In this document: in pieces, positions 16,998-27,402 of the stretch
How positions within the stretch are numbered: position 1 is the first letter of the stretch
Layout of the letters: each line of letters starts with the position of its first letter
Assembly (NCBI RefSeq): GCF_015767675.1
Contig: NZ_CP065217.1
Span: 1,612,001-1,676,000 of the forward strand
DNA: 64,000 nucleotides
Source of the DNA: Vibrio navarrensis
GTDB lineage: Bacteria; Pseudomonadota; Gammaproteobacteria; Enterobacterales; Vibrionaceae
Direction: 5' to 3'
Made by a program: the position numbers and the translations under genes
The notes under the pieces: generated by a model
Seen by the model: the letters and a program-made list of their open reading frames with translations, nothing else
The model's database searches: none
Told to the model about the DNA's origin: nothing

Positions 16998-19604
16998 ATG
17001 TCTCAGACCCCACAGGCTAAATATCGCGAAGATTATACGCCACCATCACATTCCATTACCGATATTGATCTGACTTTTGATCTTTACGATAACAACACTC
17101 TGGTAACGGCCGTTTCGCAAGTGAAGCAGTTGGGCGAGAGCAATGTCGTTGAATTGGACGGTGAAGCGCTGAAACTTTGTTCTGTCAGTGTTAACGGTGA
17201 AGCTTGGTCGGCCTATGAAGTGAAAGAGGCTTCACTGGTTCTATCGCAGCTTCCGACCGAGTTTGAGCTGACTATTGTGACAGAGATTGATCCTGAGGCG
17301 AACACCGCCTTGGAAGGTCTATACAAATCAGGCGGCGCATTCTGTACTCAATGTGAAGCCGAAGGTTTCCGTCGCATCACTTACTATCTGGACCGTCCAG
17401 ATGTGCTGGCTCGTTACACCACCAAAGTCATCGCAGACAAAACAACTTATCCTTACCTGCTGAGTAACGGTAACCGTGTGGCTCAAGGTGAGCTCGAAGG
17501 TGGACGTCACTGGGTACAATGGCAAGACCCTCATCCAAAGCCAGCTTATCTATTCGCTCTGGTTGCAGGTGACTTCGATGTGTTGCGTGACATCTATACC
17601 ACGAAATCAGGCCGCAAAGTTGATCTGGAAATTTTTGTTGACAAAGGCAATCTCGACCGAGCTCCACATGCGATGACGTCGCTCATCAACTCAATGAAGT
17701 GGGATGAAGAGCGATTTGACCTAGAGTACGATCTCGATATCTACATGATAGTCGCAGTGGATTTCTTCAACATGGGAGCGATGGAGAACAAAGGTCTCAA
17801 CATCTTTAACTCGAAGTTTGTTCTGGCTAACTCTCAGACGGCGACAGATAGCGACTATCTTGGTATTGAAGCGGTCATTGGTCATGAGTATTTCCACAAC
17901 TGGACGGGGAACCGTGTCACTTGCCGTGATTGGTTCCAGTTGAGTTTGAAAGAAGGTTTGACGGTTTTCCGTGATCAAGAATTCTCGTCAGATCTTGGTT
18001 CAAGAGCGGTTAATCGTATCCAGAATGTGCGCGTGATCCGCGGACCGCAGTTTGCTGAAGATGCCAGCCCCATGTCACATCCGATCCGTCCGGATAAAGT
18101 GATTGAAATGAATAACTTCTACACCCTGACCGTATACGAAAAGGGCAGTGAAGTGATTCGCATGTATCACACATTGCTTGGGGAAGAAGGCTTCCAAAAA
18201 GGGATGAAACTTTACTTTGAGCGTCACGATGGCACGGCCGCGACGTGTGAAGACTTCGTTTCAGCGATGGAAGATGCAACGGGTGTTGACCTGACTCAGT
18301 TCCGTCTTTGGTATAGCCAGTCTGGTACACCGACCGTGCGGGTGAGCAGCCAATATGATGCCGGAGCGCAGACTTATGCGCTGACGGTTGAGCAGTTCAC
18401 TGAGCCAACGCAAGACCAAGCAGAAAAGCACGCTCTGCATATCCCATTTGATATTGAGCTGTATGCGGCTGATGGCAGTGTCATTCCGCTTATCGTAGAA
18501 GGCAAATCTGTCTCTAACGTGCTCGATGTTAAAGCGGAGAAACAAACCTTTGTGTTTGAAAATGTCTCCGAATGTCCAGTGCCTTCGCTGCTGAGAGAGT
18601 TCTCTGCACCAGTGAAACTGGAGTACAACTATTCTGACGAAGAACTGATGTTCCTGATGACACATGCGCGTAACGAGTTCGCTCGTTGGGATGCTAGCCA
18701 AATGTTGTTGGCGAAATACATTCGCGCCAACGTGCAACGTGTGCAGCAAGGTGATGAAGTGGAAGTGGCGGCAGAAGTCGTGGATGCATTCCGCGGCGTA
18801 CTGATCAGTGCTGATCTTGAAGCTGCGTTTATCGCTGAAGTGTTATCGTTGCCGCAGCATAACGAAGTTTCTGGTTGGTATAAGCTCGTTGATGTTGATG
18901 CGATTGCAAAAACCTTAGAAGGTATGCGAGCGATCTTCGCTGATCAACTGCAAGAAGAGCTCAGTGCGGTGTATCACAGCTTGAAACAAGCGCAGTACAG
19001 TATCGATCATGCTGCGATTGGAAAACGCGCGCTACGTAATATCTGTCTTGGCTATCTAGCGCGAATCACTGGTGGTAATGAGCTGGTTGAAAAGCATTAT
19101 TACCAAGCAAACAATATGACCGACACCATTGCAGCAATGACCGCAGCCAACAACGCTCAACTGCCTTGTCGTGAAGCTTTGATGCAAGACTACAGTGACA
19201 AGTGGAAACACGATGGTCTGGTGATGGATAAGTGGTTCATGATTCAAGGTTGCAACCCCGCTGACAATGCCCTTGAGGTGGTTAAGCAGACAATGCAGCA
19301 TGAAGCATTTAGCCTGAAAAACCCCAACCGTACTCGCAGTTTGGTGGGCTCTTTCTTGAATCTCAACCCTGTTCATTTCCATGATAAATCGGGTAGCGGC
19401 TACCGTTTCGCGGGAGAAATTCTACGCGAGCTCAACAGCACCAACCCGCAGGTTGCGTCTCGACTGATCGACCCGTTGCTGAAATTGGCCAAGTACGATG
19501 ATGAGCGTAAAGCACTGATGCGTGCTGAGTTAGAATCACTCAAAGTAATGGATAATCTAGCGAAAGATCTGTTTGAAAAAGTGAGCAAAGCGCTAGAAAG
19601 TTAA
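16998..19604 (+). CDS. pepN: Aminopeptidase N
   Basis: 868 residues, the normal length of bacterial PepN (M1 metallopeptidase). It removes N-terminal residues from peptides in the cytosol. Visible: exopeptidase motif GAMENKG (residues about 258-264), zinc-binding HEYFHNW with the downstream Glu of LKEGLTVFRDQEF, and the C-terminal helical domain ending LAKDLFEKVSKALES. The 248-base region before it holds no gene. A terminator hairpin follows directly. Confidence 0.96.
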   Translation: MSQTPQAKYREDYTPPSHSITDIDLTFDLYDNNTLVTAVSQVKQLGESNVVELDGEALKLCSVSVNGEAWSAYEVKEASLVLSQLPTEFELTIVTEIDPEANTALEGLYKSGGAFCTQCEAEGFRRITYYLDRPDVLARYTTKVIADKTTYPYLLSNGNRVAQGELEGGRHWVQWQDPHPKPAYLFALVAGDFDVLRDIYTTKSGRKVDLEIFVDKGNLDRAPHAMTSLINSMKWDEERFDLEYDLDIYMIVAVDFFNMGAMENKGLNIFNSKFVLANSQTATDSDYLGIEAVIGHEYFHNWTGNRVTCRDWFQLSLKEGLTVFRDQEFSSDLGSRAVNRIQNVRVIRGPQFAEDASPMSHPIRPDKVIEMNNFYTLTVYEKGSEVIRMYHTLLGEEGFQKGMKLYFERHDGTAATCEDFVSAMEDATGVDLTQFRLWYSQSGTPTVRVSSQYDAGAQTYALTVEQFTEPTQDQAEKHALHIPFDIELYAADGSVIPLIVEGKSVSNVLDVKAEKQTFVFENVSECPVPSLLREFSAPVKLEYNYSDEELMFLMTHARNEFARWDASQMLLAKYIRANVQRVQQGDEVEVAAEVVDAFRGVLISADLEAAFIAEVLSLPQHNEVSGWYKLVDVDAIAKTLEGMRAIFADQLQEELSAVYHSLKQAQYSIDHAAIGKRALRNICLGYLARITGGNELVEKHYYQANNMTDTIAAMTAANNAQLPCREALMQDYSDKWKHDGLVMDKWFMIQGCNPADNALEVVKQTMQHEAFSLKNPNRTRSLVGSFLNLNPVHFHDKSGSGYRFAGEILRELNSTNPQVASRLIDPLLKLAKYDDERKALMRAELESLKVMDNLAKDLFEKVSKALES

Positions 19605-19618
19605 AGGTTAAATCATAT

Positions 19619-19646
19619 GCAGCTGGCCTCGCGTCAGCTGCTTTTT
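19619..19646 (+). terminator. pepN terminator abutting the next gene
   Basis: GCAGCTG (19619-19625) / CAGCTGC (19635-19641) followed by five T. The T run ends eight bases before the ATG of the DUF2835 gene. Confidence 0.8.
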
Positions 19647-19653
19647 GCAAACG

Positions 19654-19872
19654 ATGAATCAATACTACTTCAGCTTAAATATCAGCTATCAGACCTTCCT
19701 CGCTCACTATTCGGGTGCGGCGAGCTCGGTGCAAGTTGTTACAGATAATGGGCTTCGGATACAGCTACCTGCCACGCGCTTTAGGCCGTTTCTTAGCCAA
19801 TTGGGGCTTAGAGGGCGGTTCCGACTAACAACTGACCAAAATAACAAGTTTATAAAGTTAGAAACTCTGTAA
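19654..19872 (+). CDS. DUF2835 family small protein
   Basis: 72 residues, MNQYYFSLNISYQTFL..YYSG-type start and a conserved middle (GLRIQLPATRFRPFLSQLGLRGRFRLTTD) that matches the DUF2835 family of small gammaproteobacterial proteins. No function known. An upstream TTG at 19645 is in frame, but it lies inside the terminator T run, so ATG 19654 is chosen. No good ribosome site is seen before it, so expression may depend on readthrough past the pepN terminator. Confidence 0.7.
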   Translation: MNQYYFSLNISYQTFLAHYSGAASSVQVVTDNGLRIQLPATRFRPFLSQLGLRGRFRLTTDQNNKFIKLETL

Positions 19873-20079
19873 CTCCTCCGTTTAACAGCGAGTTAAACAG
19901 GAATCTCAATCACATTCTCAAACATTTCACCTGCCAAGTTCGTTAATTCTATTAACTAAATTTCAATAATGCTTTTACAATAAGCACATGCATTACCTAT
20001 GCTTAGTTATTAGGTCTTTTAAGCCGATTTAATGCTAAGTGTCCCCTACAAAAAAACTATTCTAATGTGGAGTGTGAAT

Positions 20080-23000
20080 ATGACCGCGCGTGAAAATGTA
20101 GTGCCGGTTCTGCTTGAAAAAGTGTATCAACTGATTCAGGACAAACTCGAGCTATCTCACCAGCCTTTAGTCACTAAATTAGCTCAACACTTATTTAGTA
20201 ATATGTCCAACGACGATTTGATTCAGCGTAACGAATCGGATCTTTATGGCGCTGTTGTTAGCCTCTGGCATCATATCAATGAGAAAAAACCGGAAGAGAT
20301 CTCTGTCAGGGTGTTTAACCCAACAGTGAGTCGCCAAGGTTGGCAATCTACCCACACTATTGTTGAAGTCGTTATTCCAGACAGTCCTTTTTTGGTCGAT
20401 TCCATCAAAATGACCTTGAGTCGTTTAGATCTTTCTTGTCATTTGATGCTCAACAACCCAACGCAAATCACACGTGATAGTAAAGGCGTGGTGACTGAGG
20501 TCAATGGTAAAGGCGGCGTGCTTCAGTCACTGTTCCATATCGAAGTGGATCGTCTGAGCAAGAAAGAAGAGATGCAGACGCTAAAGCAAGAACTGCTCGA
20601 TGTGCTTTCGGACACTCGCTTGGTGGTGAACGCTTGGCAATCAATGGTTGAACGTCTCAAAGAAGTAACAACACAGCTAGAAAAACAGAAATCGGTTATT
20701 GCCGTGAACGATGAACGCTTCGATGAAAGCATTGCCTTTCTTCGTTGGTTAGGGGACCACAACTTCACGTTCATGGGTTATAAGGAATATGACCTGAGCA
20801 ATGTCGATGGCGACAGCGAATTACTGCCAACGGCAGAAAAGGGCCTTGGCCTATTTGCAGACGAGAAACGAGTTCGCGGCGTGAAGCTGTCTGAGCTTTC
20901 CGATTCTGCTCGTCTAGAAGCGAAAAAACCTTACGCGCTGATTATTACCAAAGGCAACAAGCCTTCAAGAATTCACCGACCTGCTTACAACGATTATATC
21001 GGCATTAAGAAATTTGATGAAAACGGCAAAGTTATTGGTGAACATCGCTTTACTGGGCTTTACACTTCCGCCGTTTACAACCAAGCCGTTTCTTCTATCC
21101 CACTGATTCGTGAGAAAGTTGGTCGCATTCTTGAAGCGAGCCGTTACCGTCACGGTTCGTATTCCTACAAAGCACTGCACAATATTCTAGAAAACTACCC
21201 GCGTGATGAACTAATCCAAGCAACCGAAGAAGAGCTTCTTGAAGTTGGCATGGGCGTGGTGCAAATGCACGACCGAGATCTTCTGCGTCTTTTCGTGCGT
21301 AAAGACCCGTTTGGCCGTTTTTTTAGCGCCATGGTCTACGTGACCAAAGATCGTTACAACACCGAACTTCGTCGTCAGACCCAGCGCATCCTGAAGCAAT
21401 ATTTTGGCGGCGAGCAAGAAGTGGAGTTCACCACATTCTTCTCCGAAAGCCCTCTGGCGCGCACTCACTACATTGTTCGGGTAGACAACAACAACATCGA
21501 CGTAGACGTAAAGAATATCGAGCAAAACCTAATGGAAGTATCCTCATCTTGGGATGATCGCCTCAAAGACTCCATCATTGCTAACTTTGGCGAAAGCAAA
21601 GGCTTACCACTATCAAAAGAGTATATGAAGGCGTTCCCGCGTTCTTATAAAGAAGCCATGATGCCAGGTAGCGCAGTGGACGATATTGAGCGTTTGGAAT
21701 CACTCAGTGATGAACATAAATTAGGGATGCTGTTTTATCGCCCACAAGAGTTAGCGGCGGATTCTAAAGCGGTACGTCTGAAACTGTATCATCGTGACGA
21801 GCCGATCCATCTATCTGATGTGATGCCAATGCTCGAAAATTTAGGTCTACGGGTGATCGGCGAATCCCCGTATGAGATCCACAAAACCAATGGTCAGACA
21901 TTCTGGATCCTTGATTTCTCCATGCTGCATAAGAGCGACAAAGTGGTGGATCTGCGTGAAGCACGCGATCGTTTCCAACAAGCATTCGCCGCGATTTGGG
22001 CAGGTGAGCTGGAGAGCGATGGCTTCAACCGTTTGGTGCTCGGTGCGTCCCTCACTGGCCGGGAAATTTCCATCCTTCGTGCTTATGCACGCTATATGCG
22101 TCAAGTGGGCTTCCCATTTAGTCAGCAATATATCGAAGATACCTTAAGCCATTACCCAGATTTGGCCAAAGCGCTGGTGGAGCTGTTTGTTAAGCGTTTT
22201 GATCCGAAATACAAAGGCTCGGAGAAAGGCCAAGAAGATCTCATCAAAACGATGACGGAACAATTGGATCATGTTGAGAGCTTGGATGATGATCGTATCA
22301 TTCGTCGCTACATGGAAATGATCTTAGCCACGCTTCGCACCAACTATTACCAAGTAGACGACAAGAAACAGCCGAAACCTTGGTTATCTCTGAAGATGAA
22401 GCCAAGCGAGATCCCAGAGATCCCACAACCTGTCCCAGCGTTTGAGATCTTTGTTTACGCACCGGATATCGAAGGTGTTCACTTGCGTGGTGGCAAAGTC
22501 GCTCGTGGCGGTTTACGTTGGTCTGATCGTCAAGAAGATTTCCGTACTGAAATCTTGGGTCTGGTTAAAGCGCAGCAAGTTAAGAATACCGTGATTGTGC
22601 CCGTGGGCGCGAAAGGTGGCTTTGTTTGTAAACGTCAGCCTAGTATGACCACTCGTGATGAAATATTTGCCGAAGGTCAACGTTGCTACAAACAGTTTAT
22701 CCGCGCGCTCTTGGATGTGTCCGATAACATTATCGAAGGGGAAGTGGTTCCACCGAAAAATGTGGTGCGACATGACGAAGACGACCCTTACTTGGTTGTC
22801 GCGGCGGATAAAGGGACGGCGACATTCTCTGATTTGGCGAACTCAGTATCAGCAGAGTACAACTTCTGGCTGGGTGATGCGTTTGCATCCGGTGGCTCAA
22901 ACGGCTACGACCACAAGGCGATGGGGATCACCGCGAAAGGTGGTTGGGAGTCGGTGAAACGCCACTTCCGTGAAATGGGCATTGACTGTCAGACCACAGA

Positions 23001-24921
23001 CTTTACCGCAGTCGGAATTGGCGATATGGCGGGTGACGTATTTGGTAATGGTATGCTGCTCTCCAAGCACATCCGCTTGCTGGCCGCGTTTAACCACCTG
23101 CACATTTTCATTGACCCAAATCCAGATTCAGCAACGAGTTGGGAAGAGCGTAACCGTTTATTCAACTTGCCTCGCTCGAGCTGGGAAGATTATAACGCTA
23201 AGCTGATTTCTAAAGGTGGCGGTGTTTTCTCTCGTCGCGCTAAGTCGATTGCACTGACGCCAGAAATTCAGAAGATGCTGTCTACGAAGAAAGCCTCTTT
23301 GGCACCGAACGAGTTGATCAAAATGATCCTGAAAATGGAAGTTGATCTGCTATGGAATGGTGGCATCGGTACGTATGTCAAAGCTTCGACAGAAACGCAT
23401 ACGGATGTCGGTGACCGTGCTAACGATGTGCTGCGTATTGATGGACGTGATCTACAAGCTCGTATCGTCGGTGAAGGTGGCAACTTGGGTATGACGCAGA
23501 AAGGTCGCATTGAGTATGCACTGAACGGCGGCCGGGTTAACACTGACTTTGTCGATAACGTCGGTGGTGTAGACTGTTCTGATAACGAAGTGAACATCAA
23601 GATCTTCCTTAACGGCTTGGTGTCCAATGGCGATATGACGATCAAACAGCGCAACGCCATCTTGGAATCCATGGAAGAGGAAGTTGGCGAGATCGTTCTT
23701 GATGATGCTTACCGTCAATCCGAGTCTATTTCTGTGACTGAGCAACAAGGCGTCAGTGTTGTCAAAGAGCAAATTCGCTTTATTCACACCATGGAGAAAG
23801 CGGGCTATCTTGATCGCGCGCTGGAAAGTATTCCAGATGACGAAACGCTACTGGAACGAGAAAAAACCGGACGTGGACTAACTCGCCCAGAGCTTGCCGT
23901 GCTGGTTGCTTACGGCAAAATGGTGCTGAAAGAACAATTGGCTAACGATGATATCGCCAACGACGAGTTCCATGCCAAGCAGCTTGTCGCGTATTTCCCA
24001 AGTGAGCTACGTAATAAGTATGCGCAGCAGATGTCGTCTCATCCGCTTCGTGCAGAGATCATTGCAACATCCCTTGCAAACCAAATGGTGAACGAAATGG
24101 GATGTAATTTCGTTACGCGATTGCAGGAAGAGACAGGAGCAACCGTTGTTGACATTGCTAATGCATACAGCGCTGCAAGAGAAATCTACGATCTTGGTGA
24201 CATTTTGGAGAAAACCCGCGATCTCGATAACGTCGCTTCCGCGGATGCACAGTACGAAATTATGTTTAATGTGCGTCGCATGCTGCGTCGTGTTGCTCGC
24301 TGGTTGCTGCGTAATCGCAGTGGCAAGAACAATGTAAGCGAGTTGATTGAACGTTACCGCGCTGATGTGGATGTGATCACTCGCAGCTTAGATGAGATGT
24401 TGGTCTCAGCCGAAGTGGAAGAGCATGAAGAGCTGGCGCGTTCTTGGATTGAGCGTGGGGTAGACGCGAGCTTGGCCAACAGAGTGTCACGTCTTTCTAG
24501 TTTGCAATCGGCTTTGGATATTTCTGCGGTCGCTAGAGAGAAGAGCAAAACCGTCGAGCAAGCATCGAAGTTGTATTTTAATCTGGGTGATCGCCTTTCA
24601 CTGCATTGGTTCCTCAAGCAGATCAACAGCCAGGCGGTTGACAACAACTGGCAAGCATTGGCACGAGCGGCGTTCCGTGAAGATTTAGATTGGCAGCAAC
24701 GTTTGTTAACCGCGCAAGTGCTTAACTGCCGTAGTTCTGACGGCGACTTTGATGTGATCGAAGCGCTGGACGAATGGATGGAACGCAACGAAACTTCGCT
24801 TCACCGCTGGGAAAGCATTTTGAATGAGTTCAAGGTGGGTAGTGTTCATGAATTTGCTAAATTCTCAGTTGCTCTGCGTGAATTGGTATTACTCAACCTC
24901 AATTGCAGTGCAAATGATTAG
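20080..24921 (+). CDS. NAD-specific glutamate dehydrogenase, large (180 kDa) class
   Basis: 1613 residues, typical of the giant NAD-GDH class (gdhB-like). It deaminates glutamate to 2-oxoglutarate with NAD+, mainly in amino-acid catabolism. N-terminal ACT-like regulatory segments (VRVFNPTVSRQGW..IVEVVIPDSPFLVDSIK) are followed by the catalytic core: GGLRWSDRQEDFRTEILGLVKAQQVKN, PVGAKGGFV, dinucleotide-binding GIGDMAGDVFGNGML and VGEGGNLGMTQKGRIEYALNGG. The C-terminal third is helical. ATG at 20080 has GGAG 7-8 bases upstream and starts MTARENV; the longer frame from 20032 has no ribosome site. Confidence 0.95.
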   Translation: MTARENVVPVLLEKVYQLIQDKLELSHQPLVTKLAQHLFSNMSNDDLIQRNESDLYGAVVSLWHHINEKKPEEISVRVFNPTVSRQGWQSTHTIVEVVIPDSPFLVDSIKMTLSRLDLSCHLMLNNPTQITRDSKGVVTEVNGKGGVLQSLFHIEVDRLSKKEEMQTLKQELLDVLSDTRLVVNAWQSMVERLKEVTTQLEKQKSVIAVNDERFDESIAFLRWLGDHNFTFMGYKEYDLSNVDGDSELLPTAEKGLGLFADEKRVRGVKLSELSDSARLEAKKPYALIITKGNKPSRIHRPAYNDYIGIKKFDENGKVIGEHRFTGLYTSAVYNQAVSSIPLIREKVGRILEASRYRHGSYSYKALHNILENYPRDELIQATEEELLEVGMGVVQMHDRDLLRLFVRKDPFGRFFSAMVYVTKDRYNTELRRQTQRILKQYFGGEQEVEFTTFFSESPLARTHYIVRVDNNNIDVDVKNIEQNLMEVSSSWDDRLKDSIIANFGESKGLPLSKEYMKAFPRSYKEAMMPGSAVDDIERLESLSDEHKLGMLFYRPQELAADSKAVRLKLYHRDEPIHLSDVMPMLENLGLRVIGESPYEIHKTNGQTFWILDFSMLHKSDKVVDLREARDRFQQAFAAIWAGELESDGFNRLVLGASLTGREISILRAYARYMRQVGFPFSQQYIEDTLSHYPDLAKALVELFVKRFDPKYKGSEKGQEDLIKTMTEQLDHVESLDDDRIIRRYMEMILATLRTNYYQVDDKKQPKPWLSLKMKPSEIPEIPQPVPAFEIFVYAPDIEGVHLRGGKVARGGLRWSDRQEDFRTEILGLVKAQQVKNTVIVPVGAKGGFVCKRQPSMTTRDEIFAEGQRCYKQFIRALLDVSDNIIEGEVVPPKNVVRHDEDDPYLVVAADKGTATFSDLANSVSAEYNFWLGDAFASGGSNGYDHKAMGITAKGGWESVKRHFREMGIDCQTTDFTAVGIGDMAGDVFGNGMLLSKHIRLLAAFNHLHIFIDPNPDSATSWEERNRLFNLPRSSWEDYNAKLISKGGGVFSRRAKSIALTPEIQKMLSTKKASLAPNELIKMILKMEVDLLWNGGIGTYVKASTETHTDVGDRANDVLRIDGRDLQARIVGEGGNLGMTQKGRIEYALNGGRVNTDFVDNVGGVDCSDNEVNIKIFLNGLVSNGDMTIKQRNAILESMEEEVGEIVLDDAYRQSESISVTEQQGVSVVKEQIRFIHTMEKAGYLDRALESIPDDETLLEREKTGRGLTRPELAVLVAYGKMVLKEQLANDDIANDEFHAKQLVAYFPSELRNKYAQQMSSHPLRAEIIATSLANQMVNEMGCNFVTRLQEETGATVVDIANAYSAAREIYDLGDILEKTRDLDNVASADAQYEIMFNVRRMLRRVARWLLRNRSGKNNVSELIERYRADVDVITRSLDEMLVSAEVEEHEELARSWIERGVDASLANRVSRLSSLQSALDISAVAREKSKTVEQASKLYFNLGDRLSLHWFLKQINSQAVDNNWQALARAAFREDLDWQQRLLTAQVLNCRSSDGDFDVIEALDEWMERNETSLHRWESILNEFKVGSVHEFAKFSVALRELVLLNLNCSAND

Positions 24922-24944
24922 GTTTTTGCCAGTTAGATAAGTTT

Positions 24945-24967
24945 AAAGCCCCGAAAGGGGCTTTTTT
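24945..24967 (+). terminator. Terminator after NAD-GDH
   Basis: AAAGCCCC-GAAA-GGGGCTTT stem with GAAA tetraloop and six T. Confidence 0.9.
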
Positions 24968-25171
24968 ATTACTCTGAGATTATAAAGTGACCATTTGCAC
25001 GTTACGGTGTCTCTTTTTGTATTCACTCAAACGATTGCTTTGTTATCTTTCCATATGTACCTACATTGTTCTTAACTATAAGATACTGATAATTAAAGGT
25101 ATTAAGTAAAAGATGGCTGCATTTATCAATAATCGCTGTATTTTGTTTGAATTGCGCCAATTTTAAGTAAA

Positions 25172-25202
25172 TAATACCACCCCGTTTACACGGGGCTTTT
25201 TT
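25172..25202 (+). promoter_or_regulatory. pyrD promoter and C-start leader hairpin
   Basis: A -10-like TAATAC (25172-25177) is followed by CCCCGT (25180-25185), which pairs with ACGGGG (25190-25195) and then a run of six T. Transcription would start within the run of C, so the hairpin forms only if initiation uses the first C residues. The ribosome site GGAGG is 11 bases further on. This resembles the nucleotide-sensed start switching of E. coli pyrC/pyrD, or a very short attenuator. The mechanism is inference. Confidence 0.5.
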
Positions 25203-25216
25203 CTTTCGGAGGCACA

Positions 25217-26227
25217 ATGCTTTACCGTCTAGCCAGAGCTGGCTTTTTTCAATTGGATGCCGAAAAGGCGCATGACCTTGCCATTCAAAATTTCAAACGT
25301 TTCACCGGTACACCTCTCGATCTATTCTACCGCCAACAACTTCCACATCGTCCTGTTGAGTGTATGGGATTAACGTTCCGTAATCCTGTCGGCTTGGCCG
25401 CGGGGCTCGATAAAAATGGGGAATGCATTGAAGCGTTTGACGCTATGGGGTTTGGATTTGTCGAAGTCGGTACCGTGACGCCACGACCTCAGCCTGGAAA
25501 TGACAAGCCACGCTTGTTTCGTCTAGTTAATGCCGAGGGCATTATCAATCGTATGGGCTTCAATAATGAAGGCGTTGATTCCCTGATTGAGAATGTAAAA
25601 AAAGCCAAATACAGCTGTATCCTTGGGATCAATATTGGCAAAAATAAAGATACGCCGATTGAGAAAGGGGTGGAGGATTACCTCATCTGTATGGATAAAG
25701 TGTACGAATACGCTGGCTATATTGCGGTGAATATTTCATCACCTAATACGCCAGGATTGCGCTCTCTACAATATGGTGAAGCGTTGGATGAACTTTTGTC
25801 CGCATTGAAACGCAAACAAGAAGAGCTAACAGAAAAGTACAAAAAGTATGTTCCGCTTACACTGAAGATCGCGCCAGATCTTACTGATCAAGAAATTAAG
25901 CAAATTTGCCAATCGTTGATCAAAAATAAGATCGATGGCGTGATCGCCACCAACACCACTCTTGATCGCAGTATTGTGGAAGGAATGAAGTACGCCAATG
26001 AAGCGGGTGGGCTAAGTGGCCGTCCGCTACAATCACGCAGTACCGAAGTTGTCCGTCTACTTCATCAGGAGTTACAGGGTGACATTCCCATCATCGGTGT
26101 TGGTGGTATTGATTCATTTGTCGCCGCAAAAGAGAAAATGATGGCGGGGGCGAATCTGGTTCAGGTTTATTCTGGCTTTATTTATCATGGACCGGGTCTG
26201 GTACGCGATATTGTTAAAAATCTGTAA
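25217..26227 (+). CDS. pyrD: Dihydroorotate dehydrogenase (quinone), class 2
   Basis: 336 residues, standard PyrD length. It oxidises dihydroorotate to orotate at the inner membrane, passing electrons to quinone. The N-terminal amphipathic helix ([21 protein letters not shown]) marks class 2. Also seen: [17 protein letters not shown] loop, [23 protein letters not shown], the catalytic-serine segment [21 protein letters not shown], and phosphate-binding IIGVGGI and [14 protein letters not shown] lies just upstream of ATG. Upstream leader structure suggests pyrimidine control. Confidence 0.96.
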   Translation: MLYRLARAGFFQLDAEKAHDLAIQNFKRFTGTPLDLFYRQQLPHRPVECMGLTFRNPVGLAAGLDKNGECIEAFDAMGFGFVEVGTVTPRPQPGNDKPRLFRLVNAEGIINRMGFNNEGVDSLIENVKKAKYSCILGINIGKNKDTPIEKGVEDYLICMDKVYEYAGYIAVNISSPNTPGLRSLQYGEALDELLSALKRKQEELTEKYKKYVPLTLKIAPDLTDQEIKQICQSLIKNKIDGVIATNTTLDRSIVEGMKYANEAGGLSGRPLQSRSTEVVRLLHQELQGDIPIIGVGGIDSFVAAKEKMMAGANLVQVYSGFIYHGPGLVRDIVKNL

Positions 26228-26269
26228 CTTACAAGCGATAAGCTACTGACAAATCAAGCCTTATTACGA

Positions 26270-26300
26270 AAAAAAGAGGAACGTGTTTCCTCTTTTTTTT
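26270..26300 (+). terminator. pyrD terminator
   Basis: AGAGGAA (26275-26281) / TTCCTCT (26287-26293) extended by A/T pairs, then a long T run. Confidence 0.85.
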
Positions 26301-26385
26301 TGTCTGTTGGTTTGTAGAATCAAAAGTACTGGAAGGTAATTAAGCGTTTACCTCCTTAATTCTGAGCTAACGTGAGAATGGAATA

Positions 26386-26928
26386 ATGCTTAAACCAAGT
26401 GATAAATGGAAATGGTATTTCGACAAGTCTTCGGCTTGTTTGATGCTTGATTTGGGGGATACCTACGTCTTCCAAACAAACCTGACCAAGAAACATCTTG
26501 TAGATTGTGCATTTTCGCAAAATGAATTCACGGTAGACGATGCCAGTTCATTTCAAACCTTCAAAGAAGGTCTCGCTTATCTAGAGCTCAATGAATACCG
26601 CAAGGATGAACTTACGCTGTATTGTGTGGCGGCAAAGCGGTTTCACAAACCCGTTCAACCTAAGAGCTGGTTCTTTGATGCAAGTGGCACAGAGCATCAA
26701 CCAGCAGAAGGAGAGCTGGTGTTACTGTCAAATAGCTTTAATCGAGGGCTGTTTATTGTTCTAGAAGCGGGGGACCACGCAAGTTTGGTGTGCTCAGTAC
26801 AACTGACGGGCTTCTTATTAACGGCTGAAAAGTCATTGGCCTACGGTGAAGCAATTAAAGTCATGCACGATCGAATGAGCGTTCCAAATCAAGCCGATTT
26901 ATGCCTTCCCATGGCTCTTGTTGGATAA
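26386..26928 (+). CDS. zapC: Cell division protein ZapC
   Basis: 180 residues. ZapC binds FtsZ and promotes bundling of protofilaments at the Z ring. The call rests on its start (MLKPSDKWKWYFD), GDTYVFQTNLTKKHL, the end (NQADLCLPMALVG) and its place between pyrD and rlmKL, as in E. coli (where ycbX lies between zapC and rlmKL; it is absent here). GAATGGAATA precedes the ATG. Own terminator downstream. Confidence 0.88.
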   Translation: MLKPSDKWKWYFDKSSACLMLDLGDTYVFQTNLTKKHLVDCAFSQNEFTVDDASSFQTFKEGLAYLELNEYRKDELTLYCVAAKRFHKPVQPKSWFFDASGTEHQPAEGELVLLSNSFNRGLFIVLEAGDHASLVCSVQLTGFLLTAEKSLAYGEAIKVMHDRMSVPNQADLCLPMALVG

Positions 26929-26964
26929 AAATTTCCTTTATTTTCGTTCCTATTGTTTGCATTT

Positions 26965-26990
26965 ATCGACCTATAAGGTCGATTTTTTTT
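26965..26990 (+). terminator. zapC terminator
   Basis: ATCGACCT (26965-26972) / AGGTCGAT (26976-26983), three-base loop, then eight T. Confidence 0.9.
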
Positions 26991-27402
26991 GCCCCTCAGT
27001 TACGTCGAAATGACAAATCTCTCTTGTTCCTAAATTCTACTGTGTGATTTCGAGCCAATTTTTTCTTCTCGTTTAACCTCCCTAAGTAGGCCTGCCTAGG
27101 TCGAATAATCATCAATTATTCCTTGTTTTGCTCTTTCGGTAAGTAAATTACACAACCAGAATTATTTTGGTGTATACCAGAATGGACGTAAATAAGTATT
27201 CACTTTGCTTGTGGGCCAATTAATCTGGATAAGAGATGATGTTGACAGTGACCTGAGCCATAACATTTGAAAGAGAATGACCGCTTAGAAGTTGAGCAGT
27301 TGTTTGCCACCTGAGTCAGTGGAGGAGAAAACCTTTGAAATACGAGGCATTGAAAAGAATATCAGGTATAATCAGCACCATTTTTAATTGCTAAAGAACG
27401 CT
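26991..27402. other. Intergenic region between zapC and rlmKL
   Basis: About 410 bases with no credible ORF on either strand. A TATAAT at 27367-27372 lies 31 bases before the rlmKL start and is a plausible -10; no well-spaced -35 is seen. E. coli has ycbX in this position, but no remnant of it is recognisable. No RNA family recognised. Confidence 0.5.

Noticed and set aside
20032..20079. Upstream ATG extension of NAD-GDH
   Set aside because: No ribosome site; the ATG at 20080 has GGAG at proper distance and a family-like N-terminus.
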